Shown: one piece after another, positions 8,802-17,405 of the stretch
Numbering within the stretch: the stretch's first letter is position 1
Layout of the letters: each line of letters begins with the position of its first letter
Source: an uncultured Pelagibacteraceae bacterium
GTDB taxonomy: Bacteria > Pseudomonadota > Alphaproteobacteria > Pelagibacterales > Pelagibacteraceae
DNA: 64,000 nucleotides
Reading direction: 5' to 3'
Assembly: GCA_902635685.1 (NCBI GenBank)
Contig: CACPOY010000001.1
Coordinates: forward strand, 1-64,000
The notes under the pieces: generated by a model
Seen by the model: the letters and a program-made list of their open reading frames with translations, nothing else
The model's database searches: none
What the model was told of the DNA's origin: nothing
Translations under genes and position numbers: made by a program

Positions 8802-10199
8802 TTATAAATTTTTAGTAATATCCTCTGTCATTTTTTTTGCATCAGCAAATAGCATAAGAGTATTCTCTTTGTAAAAGAGGTCATTATCAATTCCAGCATA
8901 ACCTGGCGATAAACTTCTTTTTACAAATAAAACTGATTTACACTTCTCAACATCAAGAACTGGCATTCCATAAATTGGACTCTGAGGATCAGTTTTTGCA
9001 ACTGGATTTGTTACATCATTCGCACCAATCACGAATGCTACGTCCGCGTTAGCAAAATCGTTATTTATTTCCTCTAATTCAAAAACTTCGTCATAAGGAA
9101 CGTTCGCTTCGGCAAGTAACACATTCATGTGTCCTGGCATACGACCAGCTACTGGGTGTATTGCGTAGGATACTTTAATATCATTTTTTTTTAAAGTATC
9201 GACCATCTCTCTCAATGCATGTTGCGCTTGAGCAACTGCCATACCGTACCCAGGAACTATTATAACTGAAGACGCATTTTTCATTAAAAAAGCTGCATCA
9301 TCTGCATTTCCACTTTTGACTGGTCTTTGTTCTTTATTTTTGTCCTTAGAGGATTGATCTGTAGCACCAAAACCTCCTAAAATTACATTAAAGAATGATC
9401 TATTCATTCCTTTACACATTATATAAGATAAAATTGCACCTGAAGATCCAACTAGAGCACCTGTAATTATTAGTGCAGTGTTTTCTAATGTAAAACCAAT
9501 ACCTGCCGCAGCCCAACCTGAGTAAGAGTTTAGCATTGAAATAACCACAGGCATATCAGCGCCTCCTATTGGAATGATTAAAAGTAACCCAATTAAAAAT
9601 GAAACTGCAATCAAAACCCAAAATAAATTAGAGGATTGAGTTGCACATAGAAAATAAGTTAAAATAACAATAGAAATTAGTATCAAAGCATTTAATAAAT
9701 GTTGACCTTTAAATGTAATTGGGGCTCCAGACATTATGCCCTGAAGTTTCAAAAAAGCTATTATTGACCCTGAGAATGTAATTGCACCTACAGCTGCACC
9801 AATTGACATTTCAATCAAGCTTGCAAGCTTAATATTTCCAGGGAATCCAAGATTAAAAGCCTCGGGATTTATGAAAGCTGAGATGGCAACAAAAACTGCA
9901 GCGAGACCTACTAGGCTGTGAAAACCAGCTACTAATTCAGGCATCGCTGTCATCGGAATTTTAAAAGCTATAAATGCTCCAATTCCACCCCCAATTAATA
10001 AAAAAATAAATACATAAAAAAATCCAGATTCGAAATTTCCTACAGAAAGAAATGTGACAGTGACGGCTATCACCATTCCGATAATACCATAAAAATTACC
10101 TTGTCTAGACGTTTCAGGTGAAGATAAACCTCTTAAAGCAAGTATGAAAAGCACACCAGAAATCAAATAAAAAGTTGCAGATAAATTAGCTGATATCAT
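8802..10199 (-). CDS. pntB: NAD(P) transhydrogenase subunit beta
   Basis: A 465-aa membrane subunit of proton-translocating transhydrogenase. The N-terminal two thirds hold about nine membrane spans (domain II), including GLAAVFVAISAF and IPIGGADMPVVISMLNSYSG. The C-terminal domain III binds NADP(H), with GYGMAVAQAQHALREM and HPVAGRMPGHMNVLLAEA. It uses the proton-motive force to make NADPH from NADH. Its ATG overlaps the end of pntA2 by 4 nt. Confidence 0.97.
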   Translation of the reverse strand: MISANLSATFYLISGVLFILALRGLSSPETSRQGNFYGIIGMVIAVTVTFLSVGNFESGFFYVFIFLLIGGGIGAFIAFKIPMTAMPELVAGFHSLVGLAAVFVAISAFINPEAFNLGFPGNIKLASLIEMSIGAAVGAITFSGSIIAFLKLQGIMSGAPITFKGQHLLNALILISIVILTYFLCATQSSNLFWVLIAVSFLIGLLLIIPIGGADMPVVISMLNSYSGWAAAGIGFTLENTALIITGALVGSSGAILSYIMCKGMNRSFFNVILGGFGATDQSSKDKNKEQRPVKSGNADDAAFLMKNASSVIIVPGYGMAVAQAQHALREMVDTLKKNDIKVSYAIHPVAGRMPGHMNVLLAEANVPYDEVFELEEINNDFANADVAFVIGANDVTNPVAKTDPQSPIYGMPVLDVEKCKSVLFVKRSLSPGYAGIDNDLFYKENTLMLFADAKKMTEDITKNL

Positions 10200-10507
10200 T
10201 TTTTATCTTTCTTTTTTTTTTTGTACATGGCAAGCATTCTCTGGGTAACTAGAAATCCCCCAAATATATTTACAGCAGCTAAAGTTATCGCTAAATATCC
10301 AAATAAAGTTGATGGATTAAAAATTTTTCCCTCACTGTTTGCAAGAGCAGCAATTATAGCACCAACTATAATAACAGAGGAGATTGCATTAGTTACAGAC
10401 ATTAAAGGTGTATGTAAGGATGGAGTCACACTCCAAACAACATAATAACCTACGAATATGGATAAAATGAATATGCTTAATCTAAAAATAAAAGGATCTA
10501 TTTCCAT
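10196..10507 (-). CDS. pntA2: NAD(P) transhydrogenase subunit alpha part 2
   Basis: A 103-aa membrane piece of the alpha subunit, three to four spans, with SVTPSLHTPLMSVTNAISSV and IIVGAIIAA in conserved positions. In this three-gene form the alpha subunit is split into a soluble NAD-binding part and this membrane part, as in Rhodospirillum rubrum. The C-terminus is a poly-lysine tail encoded over an 11-nt homopolymer (10212-10222), a possible site of sequence slippage. Confidence 0.95.
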   Translation of the reverse strand: MEIDPFIFRLSIFILSIFVGYYVVWSVTPSLHTPLMSVTNAISSVIIVGAIIAALANSEGKIFNPSTLFGYLAITLAAVNIFGGFLVTQRMLAMYKKKKKDKK

Positions 10508-10509
10508 AA

Positions 10510-11598
10510 TTATTTAATCAATGTTTTTTCTATTATTTCGTCTTCTAAGTTTATATTAATTTTACCAGTTTTCTTATCTAATAAATTTGAGACAAAATTA
10601 AACAAATTTTTTGCATATAAAGTTGAAGCAGAAATTGGTAATTTGTTTAAAATATTCATTTCACCCATTATTTTTACTCCTCCCTTAAAAACTATTTTAT
10701 CAACTTCTGTATAGGCTGTATTTCCACCCTGAATTGCTGCTAGGTCATAAATGACTGATCCTTTTTGCATATTTTTAATCATATTTTCTTTTATAATTAT
10801 AGGGGCTTTTTTGCCAGGTATTAGAGCTGTACATATAACAATATCAATCTTTTTTAAAGTTTCACTCAAAAGATCTTCTTGTTTTTTTTTAAACTCTTCA
10901 GAAGCCTCTTTAGCGTAGCCGCCCTCAGTTTCAAGATTTTCAGATCCCTCCACGGTCAAAAATTTACCTCCTAAACTCTCAACTTGTTCTTTCGAGGCCA
11001 TTCTAACATCGGTCGCAAAAACAATTGCACCCATTCTTTTTGCAGTTGCTATTGCTTGTAAACCTGCAACACCAGCTCCTACAACTAAAACTTTTGCTGC
11101 TGGCACTGTTCCTGCAGCAGTCATCATCATTGGTATAGCTTTTTCAAAATTGGCAAACGACTCAATAACAGCCTTATATCCAGCTAGATTTGCTTGTGAT
11201 GAAAGAATATCCATTGATTGAGCTCTAGTAATTCTAGGAAGCAATTCCAAAGAAAAGTTGTTTATTTTTCTTTTCGACAATTTTTCTAATTTTTCTTTAT
11301 TTAAAAAAGGATTTAAAACTCCTATTAAATTTTGATTTTCTTTTAATAAAGATAAATTATCATCCGATGGTAAGCCTAATTGTAATATAATATCGCTATT
11401 AGTTAGAATGTCTTTTTCATCTTGAATAATATTTGCTCCTTGGGATTTATATTGTTCATTGTCAAAACCTAAATGAAGGCCGTAATCTTTGGAAAGAAAA
11501 ACTTCAAAACCTAGCGAGTTGTATTTTTTTGCTATTTCAGGGGTAATTGCTATTCTTTTTTCAATACTTAAATTTTCGGATAGAGAAACTATTTTCAT
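10510..11598 (-). CDS. pntA1: NAD(P) transhydrogenase subunit alpha part 1
   Basis: A 362-aa soluble NAD(H)-binding domain I, related to alanine dehydrogenase. The RIAITPE motif is near the N-terminus, and the Rossmann motif VLVVGAGVAGLQAIATAKRMGA is followed by FATDVR. It lies in the cytoplasm, docks on the membrane parts encoded next, and passes hydride to NADP. It is 2 nt upstream of pntA2 and 10 nt downstream of a 36-aa peptide gene. Confidence 0.97.
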   Translation of the reverse strand: MKIVSLSENLSIEKRIAITPEIAKKYNSLGFEVFLSKDYGLHLGFDNEQYKSQGANIIQDEKDILTNSDIILQLGLPSDDNLSLLKENQNLIGVLNPFLNKEKLEKLSKRKINNFSLELLPRITRAQSMDILSSQANLAGYKAVIESFANFEKAIPMMMTAAGTVPAAKVLVVGAGVAGLQAIATAKRMGAIVFATDVRMASKEQVESLGGKFLTVEGSENLETEGGYAKEASEEFKKKQEDLLSETLKKIDIVICTALIPGKKAPIIIKENMIKNMQKGSVIYDLAAIQGGNTAYTEVDKIVFKGGVKIMGEMNILNKLPISASTLYAKNLFNFVSNLLDKKTGKININLEDEIIEKTLIK

Positions 11599-11608
11599 AT
11601 GATTTATC

Positions 11609-11719
11609 CTACAATAAGAATATTGCCATAAGAACTAAAACTATGACAACAGCGACAGTTCCCCACAACACAAATTTAGTAAAATTATTCCAAGTTTTTT
11701 TATGGTCTTCATCATCCAT
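11609..11719 (-). CDS. aa3-type cytochrome c oxidase subunit IV-like small membrane protein
   Basis: A 36-aa frame, ATG at 11719-11717 and TAG at 11611-11609. It begins MDDEDHKKTWNNFTKF and continues as one hydrophobic span to the end. This layout, a short charged head with W-x-x-F-x-K-F followed by a single span, matches the bacterial aa3 oxidase subunit IV family, a very small peripheral subunit in alphaproteobacteria. It sits 5 nt after rpmJ and 10 nt before pntA1. The family assignment is from pattern only. Confidence 0.7.
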   Translation of the reverse strand: MDDEDHKKTWNNFTKFVLWGTVAVVIVLVLMAIFLL

Positions 11720-11724
11720 AAAAA

Positions 11725-11850
11725 CTACTTCTGTCTTGCTTTAAATTTTGGATTATTTTTATTGATGATATATACTCTACCTCTTCTCCTTACTAACTTG
11801 GAGTTTAAATCCCTTTTTTTAATCGATTTTAATGAACTTTTGATTTTCAT
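11725..11850 (-). CDS. rpmJ: 50S ribosomal protein L36
   Basis: A 41-aa ribosomal protein bL36, ATG at 11850-11848 and TAG at 11727-11725. The protein begins [14 protein letters not shown] and contains [20 protein letters not shown], the standard zinc-free alphaproteobacterial L36 pattern. The gene starts only 15 nt downstream of the 5S rRNA 3' end, with a run of nine T on the coding strand between them. It may be expressed by read-through from the 5S promoter. Confidence 0.93.
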   Translation of the reverse strand: MKIKSSLKSIKKRDLNSKLVRRRGRVYIINKNNPKFKARQK

Positions 11851-11865
11851 AAAAAAAAATTGTAT

Positions 11866-11979
11866 GCCGGCAACGACCTACTCTCCCGTATCTTAAGACA
11901 AAGTACCATCGGCGCTGAAAGGCTTAACTTCCGAGTTCGGAATGGAATCGGGTGTAACACTTTCGCAATAATCACCGGC
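11866..11979 (-). rRNA. rrf: 5S ribosomal RNA (separated from 16S-23S)
   Basis: About 114 nt on the minus strand, reading GCCGGTGATTATTGCGAAAG at the 5' end. It contains the conserved CCGAACTCGGAAGTTAAGCC segment, the GCGCCGATGGTAC loop and the GAGAGTAGGTC segment, and closes with GTTGCCGGC. The terminal helix pairs GCCGGT with GCCGGC. No 23S rRNA lies upstream; instead more than 52 kb of surface-glycan genes begin about 55 nt upstream. This is the HVR2 arrangement of Pelagibacter genomes. Confidence 0.95.
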
Positions 11980-11985
11980 GAGCAA

Positions 11986-12013
11986 CTTATACAGATAAAA
12001 TATTCATTGTAAA
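11986..12013 (-). promoter_or_regulatory. Probable dedicated promoter of the 5S rRNA gene
   Basis: On the minus strand TTTACA (12013-12008), a 16-nt spacer and TATAAG (11991-11986) stand directly upstream of 5S. Counting 7 nt from the -10 places transcription start at 11979, the first base of the 5S terminal helix. This is the near-consensus element one would expect for a 5S gene cut off from its operon. It is read by eye. Confidence 0.6.
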
Positions 12014-12033
12014 CAGAGATTTATAAAAAAAGC

Positions 12034-12921
12034 TTATTTTTTACTGTTTTTTACAAAATTTTTTACATAGTCTCTTAAGTTTATTTCACCATAAGTTCTA
12101 TAAATCTTATTTGATAAACTAAGAGTTGTTAGGGCTGACGCATATCTTTCGCCTTTTCTAGCTGGCAAAAATCTTATTTTTTTGCCAAACATTTTTGCAA
12201 CCTCTAAGATAGTATAACTATTTTTATTTGAGATACTATAAAATCTAGATTTATTACTTTTCCATGCATTATAACAAACCTTAACAGTGTCTGTTATATG
12301 AGTGAATCTTCTAGATTGTGAACCAGGTCTGACAACTGGCAAAGGTAAATTTTTTAAGAAGCAATCTTCAAAAATTCCAATTACTGTTGACATCTTTCCT
12401 TTTGTAATTTGACCTGGACCATAAACATTATAAAAGAAAATTACTTCATATTTGAAATTAAACCACATTTTTAAATTTTCTAGAAGTTCTAAATTTTTAG
12501 CTTTTGTAAATGCATACGGAGAAAGATTTTTATCATTTCCCTTATTACCTAAAGAAGCAGAAGTTGCTGAATAAACTAGCTTTATTTTATTCTTCAAACA
12601 AAAATTAAAAACTGCATTGGTTCCAATAGAATTTGATTTAATACATTTGTCCATATTTAAGAAACTTTGATAAATTCTTGAAAATTCTCCAAAATGGAAA
12701 ATTGAGTGAATTTTATGAATATATTTTTTAAATATTTTATCTATATCTTTGGTATTACCTTTTATATATCGGACTTTTTTTGACTTAATATGATTTTTTT
12801 TAGTTCCAGAGGAATAATCATCAAGACTAATGATATTATAATTAGTTTTTTTAATTAGATATTCAATTAAATTACTTCCTACAAACCCACTTCCTCCAGT
12901 TACAATTATAAACTTTTTCAT
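12034..12921 (-). CDS. NAD-dependent sugar epimerase/dehydratase
   Basis: A 295-aa extended short-chain dehydrogenase. The Rossmann motif VTGGSGFVGSNL opens the protein. The catalytic Tyr-Lys pair is in SPYAFTKAKN, preceded by a Ser-rich SATSAS strand, and NVYGPGQ and SQSRRFTHITDT are typical of UDP-glucose 4-epimerase-like enzymes. It probably converts a nucleotide sugar for the surface glycan. It is the gene nearest the 5S boundary, 5 nt downstream of the GDP-fucose synthase gene, and its stop lies only about 21 nt from the 5S promoter. Confidence 0.85.
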   Translation of the reverse strand: MKKFIIVTGGSGFVGSNLIEYLIKKTNYNIISLDDYSSGTKKNHIKSKKVRYIKGNTKDIDKIFKKYIHKIHSIFHFGEFSRIYQSFLNMDKCIKSNSIGTNAVFNFCLKNKIKLVYSATSASLGNKGNDKNLSPYAFTKAKNLELLENLKMWFNFKYEVIFFYNVYGPGQITKGKMSTVIGIFEDCFLKNLPLPVVRPGSQSRRFTHITDTVKVCYNAWKSNKSRFYSISNKNSYTILEVAKMFGKKIRFLPARKGERYASALTTLSLSNKIYRTYGEINLRDYVKNFVKNSKK

Positions 12922-12926
12922 TATTT

Positions 12927-13862
12927 CTAATTAATCTTTTTTAAATAATCATCGTAAGTTAAATCAAAGCCTTTAAGTAAACTAAATTTTGATTTCCACC
13001 CATATTTTTTTGCTAAAGTAAGATCTAATTTTTTTCTTGGTGTTCCATTGGGTTTTTTTTTATCTAACTTTATTTTCAAATCAGCCTTTAATCTTTTTAT
13101 TACAAACTTACAATATTCTAAAATTGTTTTCTCTTGGCCACTACCAATATTGATGAGAGAATGCTTTGTTTTTTTTTTAAGAAAGAATTCACACGCATCC
13201 GCAAGATCATCTACATACATTAATTCTCTTTTGGGAGTGCCGTCTCCCCAGATTTTAATTATTTTATTTTTATTTTTCATAGCAAAATACGTTTTTTCTA
13301 TTAAAGCTGGAAAAAAATGAGAGGACTTCGAATTATAATTATCATTTGGCCCATAAAGATTTGTTGGCATTAAACATATATAATTAGTCTTATATTGTTT
13401 GTTATAAGCCTCACACATTTTATAACCTGCTAACTTGGCGATTGCATAAGCGTCATTAGTCTCTTCAAGTTTTCCTGTCATTAAATATTCTTCTTTAATA
13501 GGTTGCTTTGAATATTTTGGATAGATACAGCTTGAACCTAGAAAAATAAGTTTTTTGACACCAATTAAAAATGATGAGTGAATCAGGTTTGTTTGTATCA
13601 TAATATTTTCGTAAATAAATTTTGCTTTTTCCTCTTTATTGATTAATATTCCACCAACTTTTGCAGCTGCAATTATTACAAAATCTGGTTTTATCTTTTT
13701 AAGATATGAATAAGTTTTTTTTTGATCTATTAAATTCAAAGATTTTCGACTTTTAAAAAATAAATTTTCATAACCCTTTCTTTTAAAATGTCTCATTACT
13801 GATGAGCCCACCATACCATTATGACCTGCAATGAATATTTTACTTTTTTTATTTAGTTGCAT
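12927..13862 (-). CDS. fcl: GDP-L-fucose synthase
   Basis: A 311-aa epimerase/reductase. Diagnostic segments are IFIAGHNGMVGSSVMRHF, AAAKVGGI, FLGSSCIYPK, the Tyr-Lys pair in DAYAIAKLAGYKMCEAY, and MPTNLYGPNDNY. The enzyme turns GDP-4-keto-6-deoxymannose into GDP-L-fucose with NADPH. It overlaps the end of gmd by 14 nt, so the two steps from GDP-mannose are co-expressed. L-fucose, or a derivative, is therefore a likely component of the surface glycan. Confidence 0.93.
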   Translation of the reverse strand: MQLNKKSKIFIAGHNGMVGSSVMRHFKRKGYENLFFKSRKSLNLIDQKKTYSYLKKIKPDFVIIAAAKVGGILINKEEKAKFIYENIMIQTNLIHSSFLIGVKKLIFLGSSCIYPKYSKQPIKEEYLMTGKLEETNDAYAIAKLAGYKMCEAYNKQYKTNYICLMPTNLYGPNDNYNSKSSHFFPALIEKTYFAMKNKNKIIKIWGDGTPKRELMYVDDLADACEFFLKKKTKHSLINIGSGQEKTILEYCKFVIKRLKADLKIKLDKKKPNGTPRKKLDLTLAKKYGWKSKFSLLKGFDLTYDDYLKKIN

Positions 13863-14895
13863 TTAAGATTTTATATTCTGACTCGATCATTTCATGAATT
13901 AATAAATTAATGTCGTTTTTAGGTTTCCATTTCAGTAATTTTCTTGCTTTTCTTGCATCACCCAGCAAAGTATTTACATCTAAAGGTCTAACATAGTTTT
14001 TGTCACATTCAATTATTGGGTAACCAAACTCGTTATAACCTTTTTCTTTTATCCCTTTTCCCTTCCAAACTACTTTCATGTCTAATTTTTTTGCAGTCAA
14101 ATTTATAAACTGTTTGATTGAGTATTGTTTTCCAGTTGCTATGACATAGTCGTCGGGTTTTTTTTGCTGGAGCATTTTCCACATAGCATAACAATAGTCT
14201 TTGGCATGACCCCAATCTCTTTTAGAATTTAAATTCCCTAAAAATAATTTTTTTTGTCTTCCCTCTTTAATCTTACAGAGTGCAGAAATAATTTTTTTTG
14301 TTACAAATGTTTCACCTCTTCTTGGACTTTCATGATTAAATAGAATTCCATTACAAGCGAAAATATTATAAGCTTCTCTATAATTCTTTGTAATCCAATG
14401 AGCATATAATTTTGCAACTCCATAAGGACTTAGAGGATAAAAAGAAGTTTTTTCATTTTGAGGTGAACTTTGAACTTTACCATACATTTCTGAAGTGCCA
14501 GCTTGATAAAATTTTGTTTTTTTCTCAAGTTTATGAAATTTAATTGCCTCTAGTATTCTAAGGGCACCCAATGCATCAGCATTTGCAGTATATTCTGGAA
14601 CTTCAAAAGAAACTGCAACATGTGATTGAGCTGCTAAATTATAAATTTCGTGTGGTTTAATTTTTTTTATGATATTCGAAACTGATAAAGAGTCTGTAAC
14701 ATCTCCATAGTGAAGTCTAAATCTGTAATTCTTATCATGGGGATCTTGATAGATATGATCCACCCTAAAAGTATTAATACTTGAGGACCTTCTTATTACA
14801 CCATGAACAATGTAATTTTTTTTTAATAGCAATTCTGCTAAATAAGATCCATCTTGACCGGTGATACCAAAAATTAACGCTACTTTTTTTTTCAT
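13849..14895 (-). CDS. gmd: GDP-mannose 4,6-dehydratase
   Basis: A 348-aa enzyme with ALIFGITGQDGSYLAELLL, GVIRRSS, the YNLAAQSHVAVSFE segment, the catalytic PLSPYGVAKLYAHW motif and NHESPRRGETFVTKKI, all classic for GDP-mannose 4,6-dehydratase. It makes GDP-4-keto-6-deoxy-D-mannose, the substrate of the next gene product. It starts about 44 nt downstream of a membrane protein gene on the same strand. Confidence 0.95.
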   Translation of the reverse strand: MKKKVALIFGITGQDGSYLAELLLKKNYIVHGVIRRSSSINTFRVDHIYQDPHDKNYRFRLHYGDVTDSLSVSNIIKKIKPHEIYNLAAQSHVAVSFEVPEYTANADALGALRILEAIKFHKLEKKTKFYQAGTSEMYGKVQSSPQNEKTSFYPLSPYGVAKLYAHWITKNYREAYNIFACNGILFNHESPRRGETFVTKKIISALCKIKEGRQKKLFLGNLNSKRDWGHAKDYCYAMWKMLQQKKPDDYVIATGKQYSIKQFINLTAKKLDMKVVWKGKGIKEKGYNEFGYPIIECDKNYVRPLDVNTLLGDARKARKLLKWKPKNDINLLIHEMIESEYKILNATK

Positions 14896-14939
14896 TTTAG
14901 ATTTATTTTAATATTTTCATCATCATTGTTTAAATATAA

Positions 14940-16604
14940 TCATTTATCCTTTTTTAAGATATAGTAAATATTTTTTTTATTAACCGATATTCTGTCAAAG
15001 CTTTTACAATTTATTTTATCTATATTCTTACAATTTTGATAATTCAGTATTAAGCTGTCTAGAAATTTGTCAACTCTAAAATGAGTTTTGTCTAATTGAT
15101 AGTATGGTCCAGAAAAAAAATTATAATTGTATTTTTTTATTTCGTTCTCAATTCTATTCAAATTTCTCCCAACAAATATTATCAAAGATAATACAACCAA
15201 AAAAATAATTTTCCCTTTAAAAAACTTTATAGAAATAAATTTTGAAAGATATATCGAGAATGGGATAAATATAATCAGAGCTATCAAACTGTAGCCTCCG
15301 TACCTTAAACTTGGATGATTATAAAACCACTCTAGAAATAAAATAATAGCTATGAAATAAGTTAAATAATTCTTTTTTTCAATTTTTATTTTTATTTTTT
15401 TTCTTGAATAAAATGTAAAAAAAACAATTAATATTAAAAGAAGTATGCCAAATATAAAGTCACTTACTTTATTAAAAAAATAGATATCAATCCAATTTGA
15501 AACCCAATTAAATCCTTTTATATAATTTTCTGGATTATCAACTCGATGGTTTGGGCCTGCCCCAGCTTTAGCCCATTGTTCAAACCATTCGTTAGATGAT
15601 TTAGCCTCATTGAATAAAGACCATTCAAAATTAGAGAAACAAGTAATACTTACTGGATATATAATACAACCAGAATTAAAAATATTTACTAAAATTAAAA
15701 AAAAACCAATAGAACAAAAAAGATAAAAGTAAAAATTTTTAAGTAATTCTAAAAAATACTTATGTTTTTTAAAACTTATAAGTATTGGAATAAATATTAT
15801 TAAATACAAAACATAAAAAGCTTTAAGAGAAACAATTAAACCAAGTAAGATAAGAATCTTGGAAAAAATTTTTTCCTCAACTATTGATTTTCTATTTAGA
15901 GTTAAAACCTCAATAAATAAGAGAAGAATTAATATTTGAGCAGAACGATCAGTTCCATGTTCGGCTATTCTGTAAAAAAATATGTTGATAAATAAAAAAG
16001 ATAGAATCGTTAAAAAAAATATAAAATCATATATCTTATTTTGATAATCATTCTTTAATTTAAAAATTAAAACTAGATTTGAAAACCCAAATATCAAAAT
16101 TGCCCCCAAACTAAATGAAAAATATTTAATACCAGGAAGATAAAATAACGAATTAAGATAAAAAATTGAGGAAGGAGTTCTAAATGCATGAACAAGATTT
16201 CCAACGCCAATAATTAGATTTTCCTGTGTTAAATAATATATATATGGGAAATGATAATAAGAAAAATCATCGTGAGTTTTAGCAGCTAAAAGTGCAAAAA
16301 TAAATATTCCAAAAATTAAGAAAATGTACTTTAAATATTTGTCTAATAATTTCTTATAATTAAAAAAGTGAAATATGAACGAAACAATCCCTATGATTAC
16401 AATGATTGTATTATGAACAAATCCGTGTTTAAAAAAAAAATGTGTGAAATATGACAAGGATACCAAAAAAAATAAGCTTCCGAGAAGGTTGTACTCAAAT
16501 TCAATATCTATGGAATTTTGTAAAATTTTTTGAAAAAACAAACCATACCCGAGAATTGAAAGTATTATTATTACGTAAGATAATAAGTAAATTGACAATT
16601 CCAT
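14940..16604 (-). CDS. Large polytopic membrane protein, possible GT-C glycosyltransferase
   Basis: A 554-aa protein with about twelve or more hydrophobic segments. A long polar loop in the middle holds a cysteine pair (GCIIYPVSITCF) and NEWFEQWAKAGAGPNHRVDN, and a second polar domain forms the C-terminus. The HDDFSYYHFPYIYYLTQ segment near residue 110 resembles the acidic first-loop motif of GT-C lipid-linked sugar transferases. Similar proteins occur in other surface-glycan loci. A role as glycan polymerase or transferase is inferred from context. Confidence 0.6.
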   Translation of the reverse strand: MELSIYLLSYVIIILSILGYGLFFQKILQNSIDIEFEYNLLGSLFFLVSLSYFTHFFFKHGFVHNTIIVIIGIVSFIFHFFNYKKLLDKYLKYIFLIFGIFIFALLAAKTHDDFSYYHFPYIYYLTQENLIIGVGNLVHAFRTPSSIFYLNSLFYLPGIKYFSFSLGAILIFGFSNLVLIFKLKNDYQNKIYDFIFFLTILSFLFINIFFYRIAEHGTDRSAQILILLLFIEVLTLNRKSIVEEKIFSKILILLGLIVSLKAFYVLYLIIFIPILISFKKHKYFLELLKNFYFYLFCSIGFFLILVNIFNSGCIIYPVSITCFSNFEWSLFNEAKSSNEWFEQWAKAGAGPNHRVDNPENYIKGFNWVSNWIDIYFFNKVSDFIFGILLLILIVFFTFYSRKKIKIKIEKKNYLTYFIAIILFLEWFYNHPSLRYGGYSLIALIIFIPFSIYLSKFISIKFFKGKIIFLVVLSLIIFVGRNLNRIENEIKKYNYNFFSGPYYQLDKTHFRVDKFLDSLILNYQNCKNIDKINCKSFDRISVNKKNIYYILKKDK

Positions 16605-16733
16605 TTATACATTTCTATATTTTTTTTTATTATATTACAAAAAAGTTATTTAAATTATTTGATTTAAAAAAGTTAAAAATATGAGATAAATCAATTTATA
16701 GTTACTTTAAAATAATAAAAATCTTGTATATTT

Positions 16734-17405
16734 GTGAATAATCTAACACTATTAATTCCAGCTAAAAATGAAAAAGAGTCTCTTCCTAGAGTATTAGATG
16801 AATTAAAAAATTATAATCTTAAAATTTTGATTGTTTTAGAGACAGAAGATAAAGAAACAATTGAGTCGATAAAAAATTATAATTGTCAAATTCTTTTTCA
16901 AAACGGTAAAGGTTATGGTGATGCTTTAATTTATGGTATCAACTCAGTTGAAACAGAATTATTTTGTATATTCAATGCCGACGGATCATTCGATCCAAAA
17001 GAGTTGAATAAAATGTTTGACCAACTTAATGATAAAAAAGCTGATTTTGTTTTTGGCACGAGATATGAAAAAAATTGTGGAAGTGATGATGATACAATCT
17101 TAACATCAATTGGCAATTTTATTTTTACTAAAATGGGAAACTTATTATTTGGTCTAAATTTAACAGATATTCTATATACTTACGTTATAGGTAAAACATC
17201 CAAAGCTAGGGACTTAGGTTTAATATCTAAAGATTTTAAATTTTGTGTCGAATTGCCAATCAAAGCCAAAAGGAAAGGTTATAAATTGGTAAATTCTAAA
17301 GCTTACGAACGATTAAGACTTGGTGGAAAGAAAAAGGTCAATCCATTTAAAGACGGATTGATAATATTAATCTATTTAATCAAACTATTTTTTATTAGAA
17401 ATTAG
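16734..17405 (+). CDS. Glycosyltransferase family 2 (dolichol-phosphate mannose synthase-like)
   Basis: A 223-aa GT-A fold protein starting at GTG 16734. The N-terminal LLIPAKNEKESLPRVLDEL, the nucleotide-sugar strand with the Asp motif FNADGSFDP, and the DFVFGTRYEKN segment fit the polyprenyl-phosphate glycosyltransferase subfamily. It likely transfers a sugar to a polyprenyl phosphate or an early glycan intermediate. Its 3' end overlaps the converging WecA-like gene by 21 nt. Confidence 0.85.
   Translation: MNNLTLLIPAKNEKESLPRVLDELKNYNLKILIVLETEDKETIESIKNYNCQILFQNGKGYGDALIYGINSVETELFCIFNADGSFDPKELNKMFDQLNDKKADFVFGTRYEKNCGSDDDTILTSIGNFIFTKMGNLLFGLNLTDILYTYVIGKTSKARDLGLISKDFKFCVELPIKAKRKGYKLVNSKAYERLRLGGKKKVNPFKDGLIILIYLIKLFFIRN

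Noticed and set aside
14940-16604. Calling this membrane protein a Wzy polymerase
   Set aside because: The number of spans fits, but the loop order resembles GT-C enzymes as much as Wzy, and the island has an ABC exporter, which would not require Wzy.
16451-16684. A 77-aa plus-strand frame ahead of the GT2 gene
   Set aside because: Most of it is antisense to the membrane protein at 14940-16604, and the remainder is low-complexity AT-rich sequence. No recognisable protein pattern.
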